Numbered from the stretch's first letter, positions 7,911 to 16,908 are shown. The stretch: DNA of 34,819 nucleotides from Arcobacter sp. (GCA_016744485.1 JADGEG010000001.1:1-34819), one strand, 5' to 3'. Numbers and translations are program-made. The notes: generated by a model from the letters alone, not told the origin.

Positions 7911-8636
7911 ATGATTAATTATACTATAAATAATAATCAAAATTACGAAAATATATTAAAACACTTAAACATATTGTATATAGAAGATGAGACAAACATA
8001 AGAAATAATATAAGCAAAACATTAGAAATGTTCGTAAGCAATGTTTTTTCTTTTGAAAATACTGAAAATGTCGACTTAATATTTAAGAATAAAAGAATTG
8101 ATATTATTATTACAGATATTAATTTACCATATAAAGACGGTATAACATTTGCACAAGAAATAAGAAAAATTGATTCAAATATACCAATTATTTTATTAAC
8201 TGCATATACAGATACAAAGTATTTACTTAAAGCTACAAAATTAAAATTAATAGATTATTTAACAAAACCTATTGATTTTAAAACACTGCAAAAAGCATTA
8301 CATAATTGTGTAAAAGACATAGTAGAAAATTCAAGATATATAATAGAATTTCCTAATAATATCTCCTACAATGTATTAAATAAAGAATTATTTGATACAA
8401 AAAATCAAAAAATAGTATCTTTAAGTACTAAAGAATTATCTTTATTAGAATACTTTATTAAACATCATAATAGAGTGATAAGTCATGAAGAGTTCAAAGA
8501 CAATATCTGGAGTGATAATATAGACTATGCTAGCGATGCTGCTTTAAAAAACATCTTAACGAAACTTAGAAAAAAAATTGGAAAAGATAGTATTAAAAAT
8601 ATTTCAGGAGTTGGTTTTAAAATACATACTATATAA
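7911..8636 (+). CDS. OmpR/PhoB-family response regulator
   Basis: The protein has 241 residues. The N-terminal receiver (20-130) has the acidic pair Glu25-Asp26 in YIEDE, the phosphoacceptor Asp69 in IIITDINLP, the switch Thr97 in ILLTAYT and Lys119 in YLTKPIDF. The C-terminal winged helix (about 160-241) shows LSTKELSLLEYFIKHHNRVI and the recognition region SDAALKNILTKLRKKI, with the final hairpin GVGFKIHTI. It should bind DNA as a dimer when phosphorylated. It is transcribed away from the secretion operon from an overlapping promoter region, and a kinase lies at the far end of that operon. Control of the secretion genes is therefore a reasonable inference. Confidence 0.95.
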   Translation: MINYTINNNQNYENILKHLNILYIEDETNIRNNISKTLEMFVSNVFSFENTENVDLIFKNKRIDIIITDINLPYKDGITFAQEIRKIDSNIPIILLTAYTDTKYLLKATKLKLIDYLTKPIDFKTLQKALHNCVKDIVENSRYIIEFPNNISYNVLNKELFDTKNQKIVSLSTKELSLLEYFIKHHNRVISHEEFKDNIWSDNIDYASDAALKNILTKLRKKIGKDSIKNISGVGFKIHTI

Positions 8637-8650
8637 GCTTTTTTACAATA

Positions 8651-8679
8651 TTGCTTTTAAGTATGCTTTATGTTAAAAT
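8651..8679 (+). promoter_or_regulatory. Promoter of the rimO-tilS-uvrB operon
   Basis: TTGCTT (8651-8656), a 17-bp spacer and TAAAAT (8674-8679) with an upstream TGT make a good housekeeping promoter. It lies 21 bp before the rimO ATG, and an AGG ribosome site sits at 8692-8694. Confidence 0.65.
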
Positions 8680-8700
8680 CTCAAAAATATTAGGCCATAC

Positions 8701-10038
8701 ATGAAATTATTTACACAACACCATAAAACTTTACATTTAGTATCTTTAGGCTGTACAAAAAACTTAGTTGATTCAGAAGTTATGTTAGATAAATTGCACG
8801 ATTACAAATTAATAGATGATGCAAATATTGCTGATGTAATTATTGTTAATACCTGTGGTTTTATATCTAGTGCTAAAGAAGAAAGTATTAATACAATTTT
8901 AAACTTACATAGTCTTAGAAAAAAAGATTCTATTTTAGTAATGGCAGGATGTTTAAGTCAAAGATATAAAGATGAACTTCAAAATGAATTAAGTGAAGTT
9001 GATATTTTTACAGGAGTTGGTGACTACTCACAAATTGACAAACTTCTAGAAGAAAAAAAATCAAAATTCTCAAATAAGGTTTTTTTAGCATCTCATGCTA
9101 ATAATAGAGTAATAACTTCTTCTAATTATCATGCTTATATAAAAATAAGTGAAGGCTGTAATCAGACTTGTTCTTTTTGTGCAATTCCAAGTTTTAAAGG
9201 AAAACTATATTCAAGAACATTATCTTCTATAGTAAAAGAAATTAAAATTTTAGTTTCTAAAGGATATGTTGATTTTACTTTTGTTTCACAAGATTCTTCA
9301 TCTTTTTTAAAAGATTTAAATATTAAAGATGGTTTAGAAAAACTAATAGATGAAGTAGATAAAATAGAAGGCATTAAGAGTGCAAGAATTTTATACCTAT
9401 ATCCATCAACTACAAAACTTGCTTTAATTGAAAAAATCAAAAATTCTTTGATTTTTGAAAACTATTTTGATATGCCTTTACAGCATATATCTTCTAAAAT
9501 GTTAAAACTTATGAAAAGAGGAAAAGGTGTTGAAAAATTAAATGAATTAATGCAAAGTATGAAAAATGTTGAAAACTCTTTTCTACGAACAACATTTATT
9601 GTAGGACATCCTGAAGAAAACGAAGAAGATTTTGATATTTTATGTAAATATGTAGAAGATTTTAAATTTGATAGAGCAAATGTATTTTCTTATTCAGATG
9701 AAGAAGATACAAATGCTTTTTTAAATATAAATAAAATACCACAAAATATAATAGATAAAAGAGCTGATATTTTAGGTGAAATTATTAAACAAAATACTCT
9801 TTTATCTTTAGAAAATGAAGTCAACAAAGAATGTACAGTATACATAGACAAAGTAAGTGATGAGCATGAATATTTACTAAGTGCAAGGAAAACACTTTGG
9901 GCTCCTGATATTGATGGTGAAATTTATATAAATGATAACAATACTACTGAAGAATTAAAGTTTGGAAAAAGATATAAAGTAAAAATAACTGAAGTTGTAG
10001 GGGATAAACTTTTAGCAACTGCTCTTGAGTTATGCTAA
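8701..10038 (+). CDS. rimO: Ribosomal protein uS12 methylthiotransferase RimO
   Basis: This 445-residue radical-SAM enzyme adds a methylthio group to an Asp of ribosomal protein S12. The N-terminal domain carries the second-cluster cysteines Cys18 (SLGCTKNLVDSE), Cys52 (NTCGF) and Cys84 (MAGCLSQ). The radical-SAM motif CNQTCSFC is at 153-160. The C-terminal 65 residues look like a TRAM domain. NLVDSE near the start favours RimO over MiaB. It has its own promoter and overlaps tilS by 7 bp, starting a rimO-tilS-uvrB operon. Confidence 0.96.
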   Translation: MKLFTQHHKTLHLVSLGCTKNLVDSEVMLDKLHDYKLIDDANIADVIIVNTCGFISSAKEESINTILNLHSLRKKDSILVMAGCLSQRYKDELQNELSEVDIFTGVGDYSQIDKLLEEKKSKFSNKVFLASHANNRVITSSNYHAYIKISEGCNQTCSFCAIPSFKGKLYSRTLSSIVKEIKILVSKGYVDFTFVSQDSSSFLKDLNIKDGLEKLIDEVDKIEGIKSARILYLYPSTTKLALIEKIKNSLIFENYFDMPLQHISSKMLKLMKRGKGVEKLNELMQSMKNVENSFLRTTFIVGHPEENEEDFDILCKYVEDFKFDRANVFSYSDEEDTNAFLNINKIPQNIIDKRADILGEIIKQNTLLSLENEVNKECTVYIDKVSDEHEYLLSARKTLWAPDIDGEIYINDNNTTEELKFGKRYKVKITEVVGDKLLATALELC

Positions 10039-11039
10039 ATACTCTTAAAAAGTCTAAAAACCTTTTAGCTTTTTCAGCAGGTATTGATTCAACTGCACTT
10101 TTTTTTATTCTTTTAGAAAAAAATATTCCTTTTGATATAGCACTAGTAAATTATAATACAAGAACACAAGCAAAAGAAGAAGTAAAATATGCAAAAAAAT
10201 TGGCTTTAAAATATAATAAGAAATGTTTTATAAAAAATGTTTATATAAAAGACTCTAATTTTGAAAAAAATGCAAGAGATATAAGATATAGTTTTTTTGA
10301 AGAACTTATTTATAAATATTCTTATTCTTCTTTATTAACAGCTCATCAATTAGATGATAGTTTTGAATGGTTTTTAATGCAATTAAGCAAAGGGGCAGGC
10401 TTGAGTGAACTTTTAGGTTTTCAAGCTTCATCTTCTAGAAAAAATTATACCTTATATAAACCATTATTACACAAATCAAAACAAGAATTAAAATCTTTTT
10501 TAGATAAGAATAAAATAAAATATTTTATAGATAATTCAAACTTTGATACAAAATTTACAAGAAATAAAATGCGTCATAATTTTTCAAATAAATTTTTAAA
10601 AGAATATAAAAATGGGGTATTAAAATCTTTTGAATACTTAAACAATGATTTGAATTCTCTAAATATTAATATGCAATATATTTTTAAGGCAAAAGAACTA
10701 GAACTTTTTAAAACAAATGAAGACGATAACTTAAATATAAGAGTGATCGATAGAAATTTAAAAAAAAGAGGTTTTTTAATCTCAAAAAAACAAAGAGATG
10801 AAATAATAAAACAAAGACAATTAGTCATTTCTAATAAAATATCAATTTGTATAAAGAAAACTTATATTTGGATTTGTCCTTATGAAACGAATTTTATGAA
10901 TAAAATATTTAAAGAAAAATGTAGAATTCTTAAAATACCTTCAAATATAAGAGCATATATATACAAAGAAGATATTTTAGATAAACTTGAAATATTAAAC
11001 CAAAAAACAATACTAATAAATAAAGATGAGAATTCATGA
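10032..11039 (+). CDS. tilS: tRNA(Ile)-lysidine synthase
   Basis: The 335-residue protein is an N-type PP-loop ATPase. TilS converts the wobble cytidine of the CAU-anticodon tRNA-Ile to lysidine, which is needed to read AUA codons; these are likely abundant in so AT-rich a genome. The PP-loop reads SAGIDST (15-21), a variant of the usual SGGxDS. The family-typical LLTAHQLDDSFEWFLMQLSKG and an RNKMRH segment are present. The C-terminal part is short, as in other Campylobacterota. The start overlaps rimO by 7 bp, and its stop overlaps the uvrB start by 4 bp (ATGA), so translation is probably coupled. Confidence 0.94.
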   Translation: MLNTLKKSKNLLAFSAGIDSTALFFILLEKNIPFDIALVNYNTRTQAKEEVKYAKKLALKYNKKCFIKNVYIKDSNFEKNARDIRYSFFEELIYKYSYSSLLTAHQLDDSFEWFLMQLSKGAGLSELLGFQASSSRKNYTLYKPLLHKSKQELKSFLDKNKIKYFIDNSNFDTKFTRNKMRHNFSNKFLKEYKNGVLKSFEYLNNDLNSLNINMQYIFKAKELELFKTNEDDNLNIRVIDRNLKKRGFLISKKQRDEIIKQRQLVISNKISICIKKTYIWICPYETNFMNKIFKEKCRILKIPSNIRAYIYKEDILDKLEILNQKTILINKDENS

Positions 11040-13009
11040 CAAAGTTTAAAATTGTAAGTGACTATTCACCAGCTGGTGATCAACCAGAGGCTATAAAAAA
11101 ATTAAGTGATTCAATATTAAGTGGCAATCAATACAACACTCTAAAAGGTGTAACAGGCTCTGGTAAAACTTATACAATGGCAAAAGTTATTGAAAAAACA
11201 CAAAAACCTACACTTATTATGACTCATAATAAAACACTAGCTGCTCAGTTATACTCAGAGTTCAAACAATTTTTTCCAAATAATCATGTTGAATATTTTA
11301 TTTCTTATTATGATTATTATCAACCAGAAGCTTATATACCAAGATCTGATTTGTTCATTGAAAAAGATAGCTCAATTAATGAAGAGTTAGAAAGATTAAG
11401 ACTTTCAACTACTTCATCACTTTTATCTTTTGATGATGTTATTGTAATTGCTTCAGTATCTGCAAATTATGGTTTAGGAAATCCAGAAGAATATAAAAAA
11501 ATGGTTCAAAAACTTGAAGTTGGTTTTGAATATTCTCAACGTGCCTTACTTTTAAAACTTGTAGAAATGGGTTATAAACGAAATGATAAGTTTTTTGATA
11601 GATCTGATTTTAGAGTAAATGGCGATGTTATTGATATTTATCCAGCTTACTGGGAAGATGAATTTATAAGAGTTGAGTTTTTTACTGATGAGGTTGAAAG
11701 TATTACCAAACATCAATATTTAACAAATGAAAAAAATCAAAAAATACAAGAAGTGACTATTTATTCTGTTAATCCTTTTGTTGTTTCAAATGATAAATTA
11801 GCAATTGCAGTTAAATTAATAGAAGAAGAATTAGCTCTTCGTTTAGCTTTTTTAAAAAAAGAAGAAAAATTAGTTGAGCATCAACGCCTAAAGCAAAGAG
11901 TTGAATTTGATTTAGAAATGATTGAAGGTACTGGTATGTGTAAAGGAATTGAAAACTATGCCAGATATTTAACAGGACAAGAAGCAGGGCAAACACCTTA
12001 TTCCCTCATGAATTATTTTGAACAAATTGGAAAAGATTTTTTATTAATAGTAGATGAATCTCATGTATCTTTGCCTCAATTTAGAGGAATGCATGCAGCT
12101 GATAGAAGCAGAAAAGAAACTTTAGTTGAGTATGGGTTTAGACTTCCTTCAGCATTAGACAATAGACCTTTAAAATTTGATGAATTTATAAAAAAAGCTC
12201 CAAATTTTTTATTTGTAAGTGCAACTCCAAATGAGTTAGAGCTTGACTTATCAAGCCAAATAGCTGAACAAATTATAAGACCAACTGGACTTTTAGATCC
12301 TACAATTGAAATTATGGACTCAGAGTTTCAGGTTGAAAAACTACATGATGAAATAAAAAAAGTAGCTTTAAAAAATGAAAGAGTATTAGTTACAGTTTTA
12401 ACTAAAAAAATGGCAGAAGAATTAACATCTTATTATGCTGATTTAGGTATAAAAATAAAATATATGCACAGTGATATAGATGCTATTCAAAGAAATCAAA
12501 TTATTAGAGAGTTAAGGTTGGGGGAATTTGATGTTTTAGTTGGAATTAACTTATTAAGAGAAGGTTTAGATATTCCAGAAACTTCATTAGTAGCTATTTT
12601 AGATGCAGATAAAGAAGGATTTTTAAGAAGTAAAACATCTTTAATTCAAACCATGGGAAGAGGGGCAAGAAATGAAAATGGACGTGTTATTTTATTTGCA
12701 AAAAGAATTACAGCTTCCATGCAGTTTGCAATTGATGAAACAAATAGAAAAAGAAAGATACAAGAAGAATATAATATAAAATATAGAATAACTCCTACAA
12801 GTACAAAAAGAAAGTTAGATGGTAGTCTAAAACTTGAAGAATATGATGACTTAGCATGGAAAAAAGTAAAAATTGAAAAAATGCCAGCAAGTGAGAGAAA
12901 GAAAATTTTAATTGAACTAAATGCTAAGATGAAAAAAGCAGCTCATGATTTACAGTTTGAAGAAGCTATAAGATTACGAGATGAAATAGAAAAAATAAAA
13001 AAAATATAG
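11036..13009 (+). CDS. uvrB: Excinuclease ABC subunit B
   Basis: The 657-residue damage-verification helicase of nucleotide excision repair is of normal length. Walker A is GVTGSGKT (38-45). The damage-sensing beta-hairpin region follows (ISYYDYYQPEAYIPRSDLFI), and LLIVDESH is the Walker B motif. Helicase motifs LLREGLDIPE and QTMGRGARN are present. The C-terminal UVR motif (HDLQFEEAIRLRDEIEKI) binds UvrC. It starts inside the tilS stop codon (ATGA). No SOS-type operator is evident near it. Confidence 0.98.
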   Translation: MTKFKIVSDYSPAGDQPEAIKKLSDSILSGNQYNTLKGVTGSGKTYTMAKVIEKTQKPTLIMTHNKTLAAQLYSEFKQFFPNNHVEYFISYYDYYQPEAYIPRSDLFIEKDSSINEELERLRLSTTSSLLSFDDVIVIASVSANYGLGNPEEYKKMVQKLEVGFEYSQRALLLKLVEMGYKRNDKFFDRSDFRVNGDVIDIYPAYWEDEFIRVEFFTDEVESITKHQYLTNEKNQKIQEVTIYSVNPFVVSNDKLAIAVKLIEEELALRLAFLKKEEKLVEHQRLKQRVEFDLEMIEGTGMCKGIENYARYLTGQEAGQTPYSLMNYFEQIGKDFLLIVDESHVSLPQFRGMHAADRSRKETLVEYGFRLPSALDNRPLKFDEFIKKAPNFLFVSATPNELELDLSSQIAEQIIRPTGLLDPTIEIMDSEFQVEKLHDEIKKVALKNERVLVTVLTKKMAEELTSYYADLGIKIKYMHSDIDAIQRNQIIRELRLGEFDVLVGINLLREGLDIPETSLVAILDADKEGFLRSKTSLIQTMGRGARNENGRVILFAKRITASMQFAIDETNRKRKIQEEYNIKYRITPTSTKRKLDGSLKLEEYDDLAWKKVKIEKMPASERKKILIELNAKMKKAAHDLQFEEAIRLRDEIEKIKKI

Positions 13010-13103
13010 GCTTTAATATTGCAATAGTAAACTAAAGTTATTTTCATAATTTAAATAATACAAGATAAAACTAGTACATTAAGCCTAAGTTAGATAAATA
13101 AGT

Positions 13104-13967
13104 TCACTCTTTAAGAGCATTTAATATATTAATAAGCTGTAGTGGGTCTACAGTAATACCATGAAGTTTCATAGTAAAATGTAAATGTGGACCAGTAACT
13201 CGACCAGAACTACCACTAAGTGCAATAATATTACCTCGTTTTACTTTTTGATTTTTTTTAACATAAAATTTACTCAAATGAAAATAACAGCTATAAAGTC
13301 CTTGTCCGTGGTCTATTATGATAGAACCTCCTGCATAAAATCTATTTTTAACAAGTTTAACTATTCCATCATTACTAGCATAAATATTTTCACCCACTTT
13401 AGCTTTATAATCAATACCACTATGGTATGATTTTATTTTTTTATTATAAACTCTTTTTGTTCCAAAAGGACTTGTTACTTTAGAGGTGATTGGTTTTATA
13501 AAATCTTTTGTCCATAATATTTTACTTGAGCTTTGTTTATATATTTTTACAGCTTCTATATATTCTTTTTGTGTTCTTTTTTTATCTTTTACATTTAAGC
13601 TAACTTTTGATTTTGCTACTTTGATAATCTCACTTTTATACTTTCCTTTTATTACATTAAAACTAATTCCTTTAAAATGTTTATTATTATTTTTTATATA
13701 AGAGATAATAATTTTATGTTTTTTATAAGAGGTATAATAAGAAATAGGCACAAGTGCATAAAGTTGGTCTTTTTTAAAAGGATTTTTATAAAAATTTATA
13801 TTTAATGTTTTAAAGGATAATTTAGCATTTAAAATATTTTTGTCATTTATTAACAATAAGATACTTTGTGCATTTTTTACATATTTACTTGAAATATTAA
13901 TTTTAATATCAGAAGAATAAAGTGAAGAACAAGATAATAAAAAAGCTAATAAATATTTATAAATCAT
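13104..13967 (-). CDS. M23-family peptidoglycan endopeptidase
   Basis: The 287-residue protein has a Sec signal peptide (first 19 residues or so). A beta-rich N-terminal region resembles the Ig-like domain often found ahead of M23 domains. The C-terminal LytM/M23 domain (about 165-283) has metal ligands His182 and Asp186 (HSGID) and His263 in HLHF, with His230 (YFHL) and His261 also present. All active-site residues are kept, so it should be an active periplasmic zinc endopeptidase cutting peptide crosslinks. It faces uvrB convergently across 94 bp. Helical-shape (Csd-type) endopeptidases belong to this family, but I cannot assign it to one of them. Confidence 0.9.
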   Translation of the reverse strand: MIYKYLLAFLLSCSSLYSSDIKINISSKYVKNAQSILLLINDKNILNAKLSFKTLNINFYKNPFKKDQLYALVPISYYTSYKKHKIIISYIKNNNKHFKGISFNVIKGKYKSEIIKVAKSKVSLNVKDKKRTQKEYIEAVKIYKQSSSKILWTKDFIKPITSKVTSPFGTKRVYNKKIKSYHSGIDYKAKVGENIYASNDGIVKLVKNRFYAGGSIIIDHGQGLYSCYFHLSKFYVKKNQKVKRGNIIALSGSSGRVTGPHLHFTMKLHGITVDPLQLINILNALKE

Positions 13968-14031
13968 ATAAAATTGTATCCTAATAATGTATAAAACTCA
14001 TAATTTATGAATTTTTTTATTTCAAACTTGA

Positions 14032-14037
14032 TATAAT
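14032..14037 (+). promoter_or_regulatory. Extended -10 promoter of yebC
   Basis: TGATATAAT contains a consensus -10. The start would be about 19 nt before the chosen yebC ATG. No clear -35 is seen; the upstream DNA is T-rich. Confidence 0.6.
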
Positions 14038-14062
14038 GGCATAAAAAATGAATGGAGTTTTT

Positions 14063-14773
14063 ATGGGTAGAGCTTTTGAATACAGAAAAGCATCAAAATT
14101 AAAAAGATGGGGTACAATGTCAAGAGTGTTTCCAAAGCTTTCAAAAGCTATTGAAATGGCAGCAAGAGCAGGAGTTCCTGACCCTGAGATGAATTCAGCT
14201 TTAAGAACAGCTATTTTAAATGCAAAAGCTGAAAATATGCCAAAAACTAATATTGAGGCAGCTATAAAAAGAGCCAGTGCAAAAGATGCTAGTAATTTTG
14301 CAGAAGTTAATTTTGAGGGTAAAGGTCCTTATGGTTCTTTAATTTTTGTTGAAAGTGCAACAAACAACAATACAAGAACAGTAGCAAATATTAAGATGTA
14401 TTTTTCAAGAAATGCTGGAACATTAGCGCCTACTGGTTCATTAGAATTTATGTTTGATAGAAAAGCTATTTTTGAATTTAATAAAACTACTAATATGGAT
14501 TTAGAAGAAATAGAACTAGAATTAATAGACTTTGGATTAGAAGAGATAGAAGAAGAAGATGGAATAGTTTTAGCAAGTGCTGATTATAAAGATTTTGGAA
14601 CTTTAAATACAGCTTTTGAAACATTAGGAATAAAGCTTATAAAAGCAAAACTTGAAAGAATTTCAAATAATCCTCAAAATTTTACACAAGAACAACAAGA
14701 TGAAATAGGAAAACTATTAGAAAAACTTTATGAAGATGATGATGTTCAAGCAGTTTATACAAATATAGCATAA
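14063..14773 (+). CDS. yebC: YebC/PmpR-family regulatory or translation protein
   Basis: The 236-residue protein matches the YebC family along its length: MGRAFEYRKASKLKRW at the start, AARAGVPDPEMNSALR, NMPKTNIEAAIKRA, GPYGSLIFVESATNNNTRTV and the SLEFMFDRKAIFEF core. I place the start at 14063, where GGAG (14054-14057) lies 5 bp upstream and the protein begins with the family's usual MGRAF. An ATG five codons earlier (14048) lacks a ribosome site. Members have been described as DNA-binding regulators and, more recently, as ribosome-associated factors that help with difficult peptide sequences. It is single-gene, with its own promoter. Confidence 0.94.
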   Translation: MGRAFEYRKASKLKRWGTMSRVFPKLSKAIEMAARAGVPDPEMNSALRTAILNAKAENMPKTNIEAAIKRASAKDASNFAEVNFEGKGPYGSLIFVESATNNNTRTVANIKMYFSRNAGTLAPTGSLEFMFDRKAIFEFNKTTNMDLEEIELELIDFGLEEIEEEDGIVLASADYKDFGTLNTAFETLGIKLIKAKLERISNNPQNFTQEQQDEIGKLLEKLYEDDDVQAVYTNIA

Positions 14774-14831
14774 ATCATATAACAATTAAAAGCCTAAAAA
14801 ACTGAATATATATTAAATATGATATGTTAAT

Positions 14832-15695
14832 TTATTTCAAACAAATAGGTACATGAAAATCTACTTGAAATGTTTTGTTATTAATAAAATGATTTTTATG
14901 ATATATGCAATATGATGGTAAAGTTAGAGCTTCGTATTGACTTTTTGGTAACCATATATGGTATACATATGCTATAAGGTTAAAAATATCTCCATATTCT
15001 CCTGAAGCTGAAAATACGGCACATAGACTCTTGGGATATTCTAATAAAGAAATACCATGGCTTTCAATAAATTTTTTATCAATTTCAATACCAGCTATAT
15101 ATTGGCATAAATCATGCTTTACTAATAAAGGATTATCATGATGCAGTCCTATTTGAACTAAAGAATTAAGATCATGTTCATAAGCAAAAGCTAAAAGTTT
15201 ATTCCAAGTATCACTAATAGACTTATCATATCCTGTATGTCTAATATAAGCATAATATTTTTTATCTATTATTTTAATACAAGGATTTGTATTTTTAAAT
15301 TTATTAAGGTTTACATGTTGATTTTGCAATATATTTTGTGACAATTCTTTATATCCAAATGTTTTATACTCTAGAGGTGTAAAGATAAACTTTTTTTTAA
15401 AAGCTTTTATAAATGAGCTATGAGAAGAATATCCACACATATTAGCAATTTGACTTATTGTTGAATCTTTATTACTAAGTAATAAACTACTTGCTTTTTG
15501 TAATCTTATTGAAGTTATTTTATTAAATACTGTTTGATTTATTTCTTCTTTGAAAATTCTATGAAAATGATATTTACTAAGATTATTTAAAGAAGCTAGT
15601 TCATCTAAGGATATATTAGTATCAATATACTTATAAATATAAAATAATGTTTTATTAATAATACTTGTTCTTAAATGTTTTGTATTTTTTTTCAT
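14832..15695 (-). CDS. AraC-family regulator with GyrI-like effector domain
   Basis: The protein has 287 residues. The N-terminal two-helix-turn-helix AraC domain (about 15-115) shows LDELASLNNLSKYHFHRIF and ISQIANMCGYSSHSSFIKAF, the two recognition regions. Residues 135-287 resemble the GyrI-like small-molecule-binding domain of the Rob/SbmC/BmrR type (YYAYIRHTGYDKSISDTWNK, and the closing QVDFHVPI). The order (DNA-binding first, effector domain second) matches Rob-like regulators. It is divergent from the aminotransferase gene across 118 bp, so that gene is the most likely target. The ligand is unknown. Confidence 0.9.
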   Translation of the reverse strand: MKKNTKHLRTSIINKTLFYIYKYIDTNISLDELASLNNLSKYHFHRIFKEEINQTVFNKITSIRLQKASSLLLSNKDSTISQIANMCGYSSHSSFIKAFKKKFIFTPLEYKTFGYKELSQNILQNQHVNLNKFKNTNPCIKIIDKKYYAYIRHTGYDKSISDTWNKLLAFAYEHDLNSLVQIGLHHDNPLLVKHDLCQYIAGIEIDKKFIESHGISLLEYPKSLCAVFSASGEYGDIFNLIAYVYHIWLPKSQYEALTLPSYCIYHKNHFINNKTFQVDFHVPICLK

Positions 15696-15714
15696 AAGTT
15701 ATGATAACAAAAAA

Positions 15715-15745
15715 CAATAAAAAATAGCAATAAAAGACAATAAAA
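15715..15745. repeat. Three CAATAAAA units beside the AraC-type gene
   Basis: CAATAAAA occurs at 15715-15722, 15728-15735 and 15738-15745, spaced 13 and 10 bp. The spacing is close to one helical turn and lies just upstream of the regulator's start, as an operator array would. The motif is AT-rich, so chance is possible. Confidence 0.35.
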
Positions 15746-15783
15746 ATGTTTTTTTAGATGAAGAGATTAATCTATATATTTCA

Positions 15784-15789
15784 TATAAT
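15784..15789 (+). promoter_or_regulatory. -10 element of the aminotransferase gene
   Basis: TATAAT lies 24 bp before the ATG, with AAGGA at 15802-15806. A perfect 10-bp palindrome, AGATTAATCT (15764-15773), covers the -35 position and could be a regulator site. Confidence 0.5.
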
Positions 15790-15813
15790 AAAGGAAAAAT
15801 CAAGGAAAATATA

Positions 15814-16908
15814 ATGAAAAGATCATATATTCGTGAAATATTAGATTCAATTAATGAAAATACTATTTCATTTGCAGGAGGTTTACCAAATAAAAAACTA
15901 TTCCCTTTAAAACAAATCAAGCAAGTAAGTTTAAAAGTTTTAGAAAATCCAGATTCTTTACAATACTCACAATCACAAGGTTTGGAAAAATTGCGTGAAG
16001 AAATTGCTAATATATATACAAATAAATTTAATTTTAAAACAAATAAAGAAGAAATTTTAATAACAACAGGAAGCCAACAAGCTTTTGATATAATTCTTAA
16101 AGCTTTTACAAGAGATGAAATAATAGTACAAAGTCCATCATATGTAGGAGCTATTGGAGCTTTTAAAGCATTAAAATTAAAAATCAATTCTTTTGAAAAA
16201 ATCAATCAACTAAAAAATACATTAAAACAGTCAAATATATTATATCTTATGAGTGATTTTCAAAATCCCAATACTAGATCTTATACTAAGAAAGAAAGAA
16301 TTACAATAGAACAAATCTTAAAAACAAAATCTTCTATTTTAATAGAAGATGGAGCATATTCTTTTTTAAGTTTTGATGGAAATATTTCACAAGCTATTTC
16401 TTCAAATTATAATAATTCTTTTCATTTAGGTACTTTTTCAAAAATCATTGCACCAGGATTAAGAGTTGGTTGGATTAGGGCAAAAAAAGAAAATATTCAA
16501 AAAATATTATTTGCTAAAGAAGCACTAGATTTACATACATCAACTCTAAATCAAATGATTATATGCGAATATTTAAATACTTATAATTTAGAAAAACATT
16601 TAAAAATCATAAGAGAAGATTATTATAAAAGAATGATATTCTTATCAAAATGTTTTAAAAAATTCATGCCTTATTTTAACTTTGAATTACCAAAAGGAGG
16701 TATGTTTATTTATGGTAAATTTAAAAATATTGATACTATGAACTTGGCTAAAAGAATGCAAAAATTTAATATTGCTTTTGTTCCTGCAACTGTATTTTAT
16801 CACGATGAAAGAAGAAGCAATGAAGCAAGATTTAATTTTACGAATTTATCTTATAGACAAATGTTAGTAGGTATTAAAAAGATAGCTAAATTTATAGAAA
16901 AAATATAA
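15814..16908 (+). CDS. PLP-dependent aminotransferase, class I/II fold
   Basis: The 364-residue protein follows the fold-type I layout: SFAGGLPNKKLFPLKQI near the start, the cofactor-binding ITTGSQQAFDIILKAF, DFQNPNT (149-155), IEDGAYSFL with Asp179, and the PLP lysine Lys210 in HLGTFSKIIAPGLRVGWI. The pattern is closest to the 2-aminoadipate/aromatic/MocR-like aminotransferase branch. There is no N-terminal GntR helix-turn-helix, so it is a free enzyme. The substrate cannot be read from sequence. The divergent AraC/GyrI-like gene suggests inducible expression. The stop at 16908 directly abuts the stop of the convergent chemoreceptor gene, and the last codons lie in a large palindrome. Confidence 0.9.
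   Translation: MKRSYIREILDSINENTISFAGGLPNKKLFPLKQIKQVSLKVLENPDSLQYSQSQGLEKLREEIANIYTNKFNFKTNKEEILITTGSQQAFDIILKAFTRDEIIVQSPSYVGAIGAFKALKLKINSFEKINQLKNTLKQSNILYLMSDFQNPNTRSYTKKERITIEQILKTKSSILIEDGAYSFLSFDGNISQAISSNYNNSFHLGTFSKIIAPGLRVGWIRAKKENIQKILFAKEALDLHTSTLNQMIICEYLNTYNLEKHLKIIREDYYKRMIFLSKCFKKFMPYFNFELPKGGMFIYGKFKNIDTMNLAKRMQKFNIAFVPATVFYHDERRSNEARFNFTNLSYRQMLVGIKKIAKFIEKI

Noticed and set aside
9432..9456. 10-bp inverted repeat in rimO (AAAAATCAAA and complement)
   Set aside because: Almost pure A/T; such repeats are expected by chance in DNA this AT-rich.
11066..11079. 14-bp perfect palindrome TCACCAGCTGGTGA near the uvrB start, possible operator
   Set aside because: It encodes the conserved SPAG motif of UvrB, and the codons alone explain it; it lies inside the gene with no promoter nearby.
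13010..13103. Possible terminator between uvrB and the M23 gene (TAGGCTTTAAT and ATTAAGCCTAA)
   Set aside because: The arms are about 60 bases apart and need a bulge; no T-tract follows.
14048..14062. Upstream ATG for yebC
   Set aside because: GGAG lies after this ATG and 5 bp before the ATG at 14063, which gives the family's usual MGRAF start.
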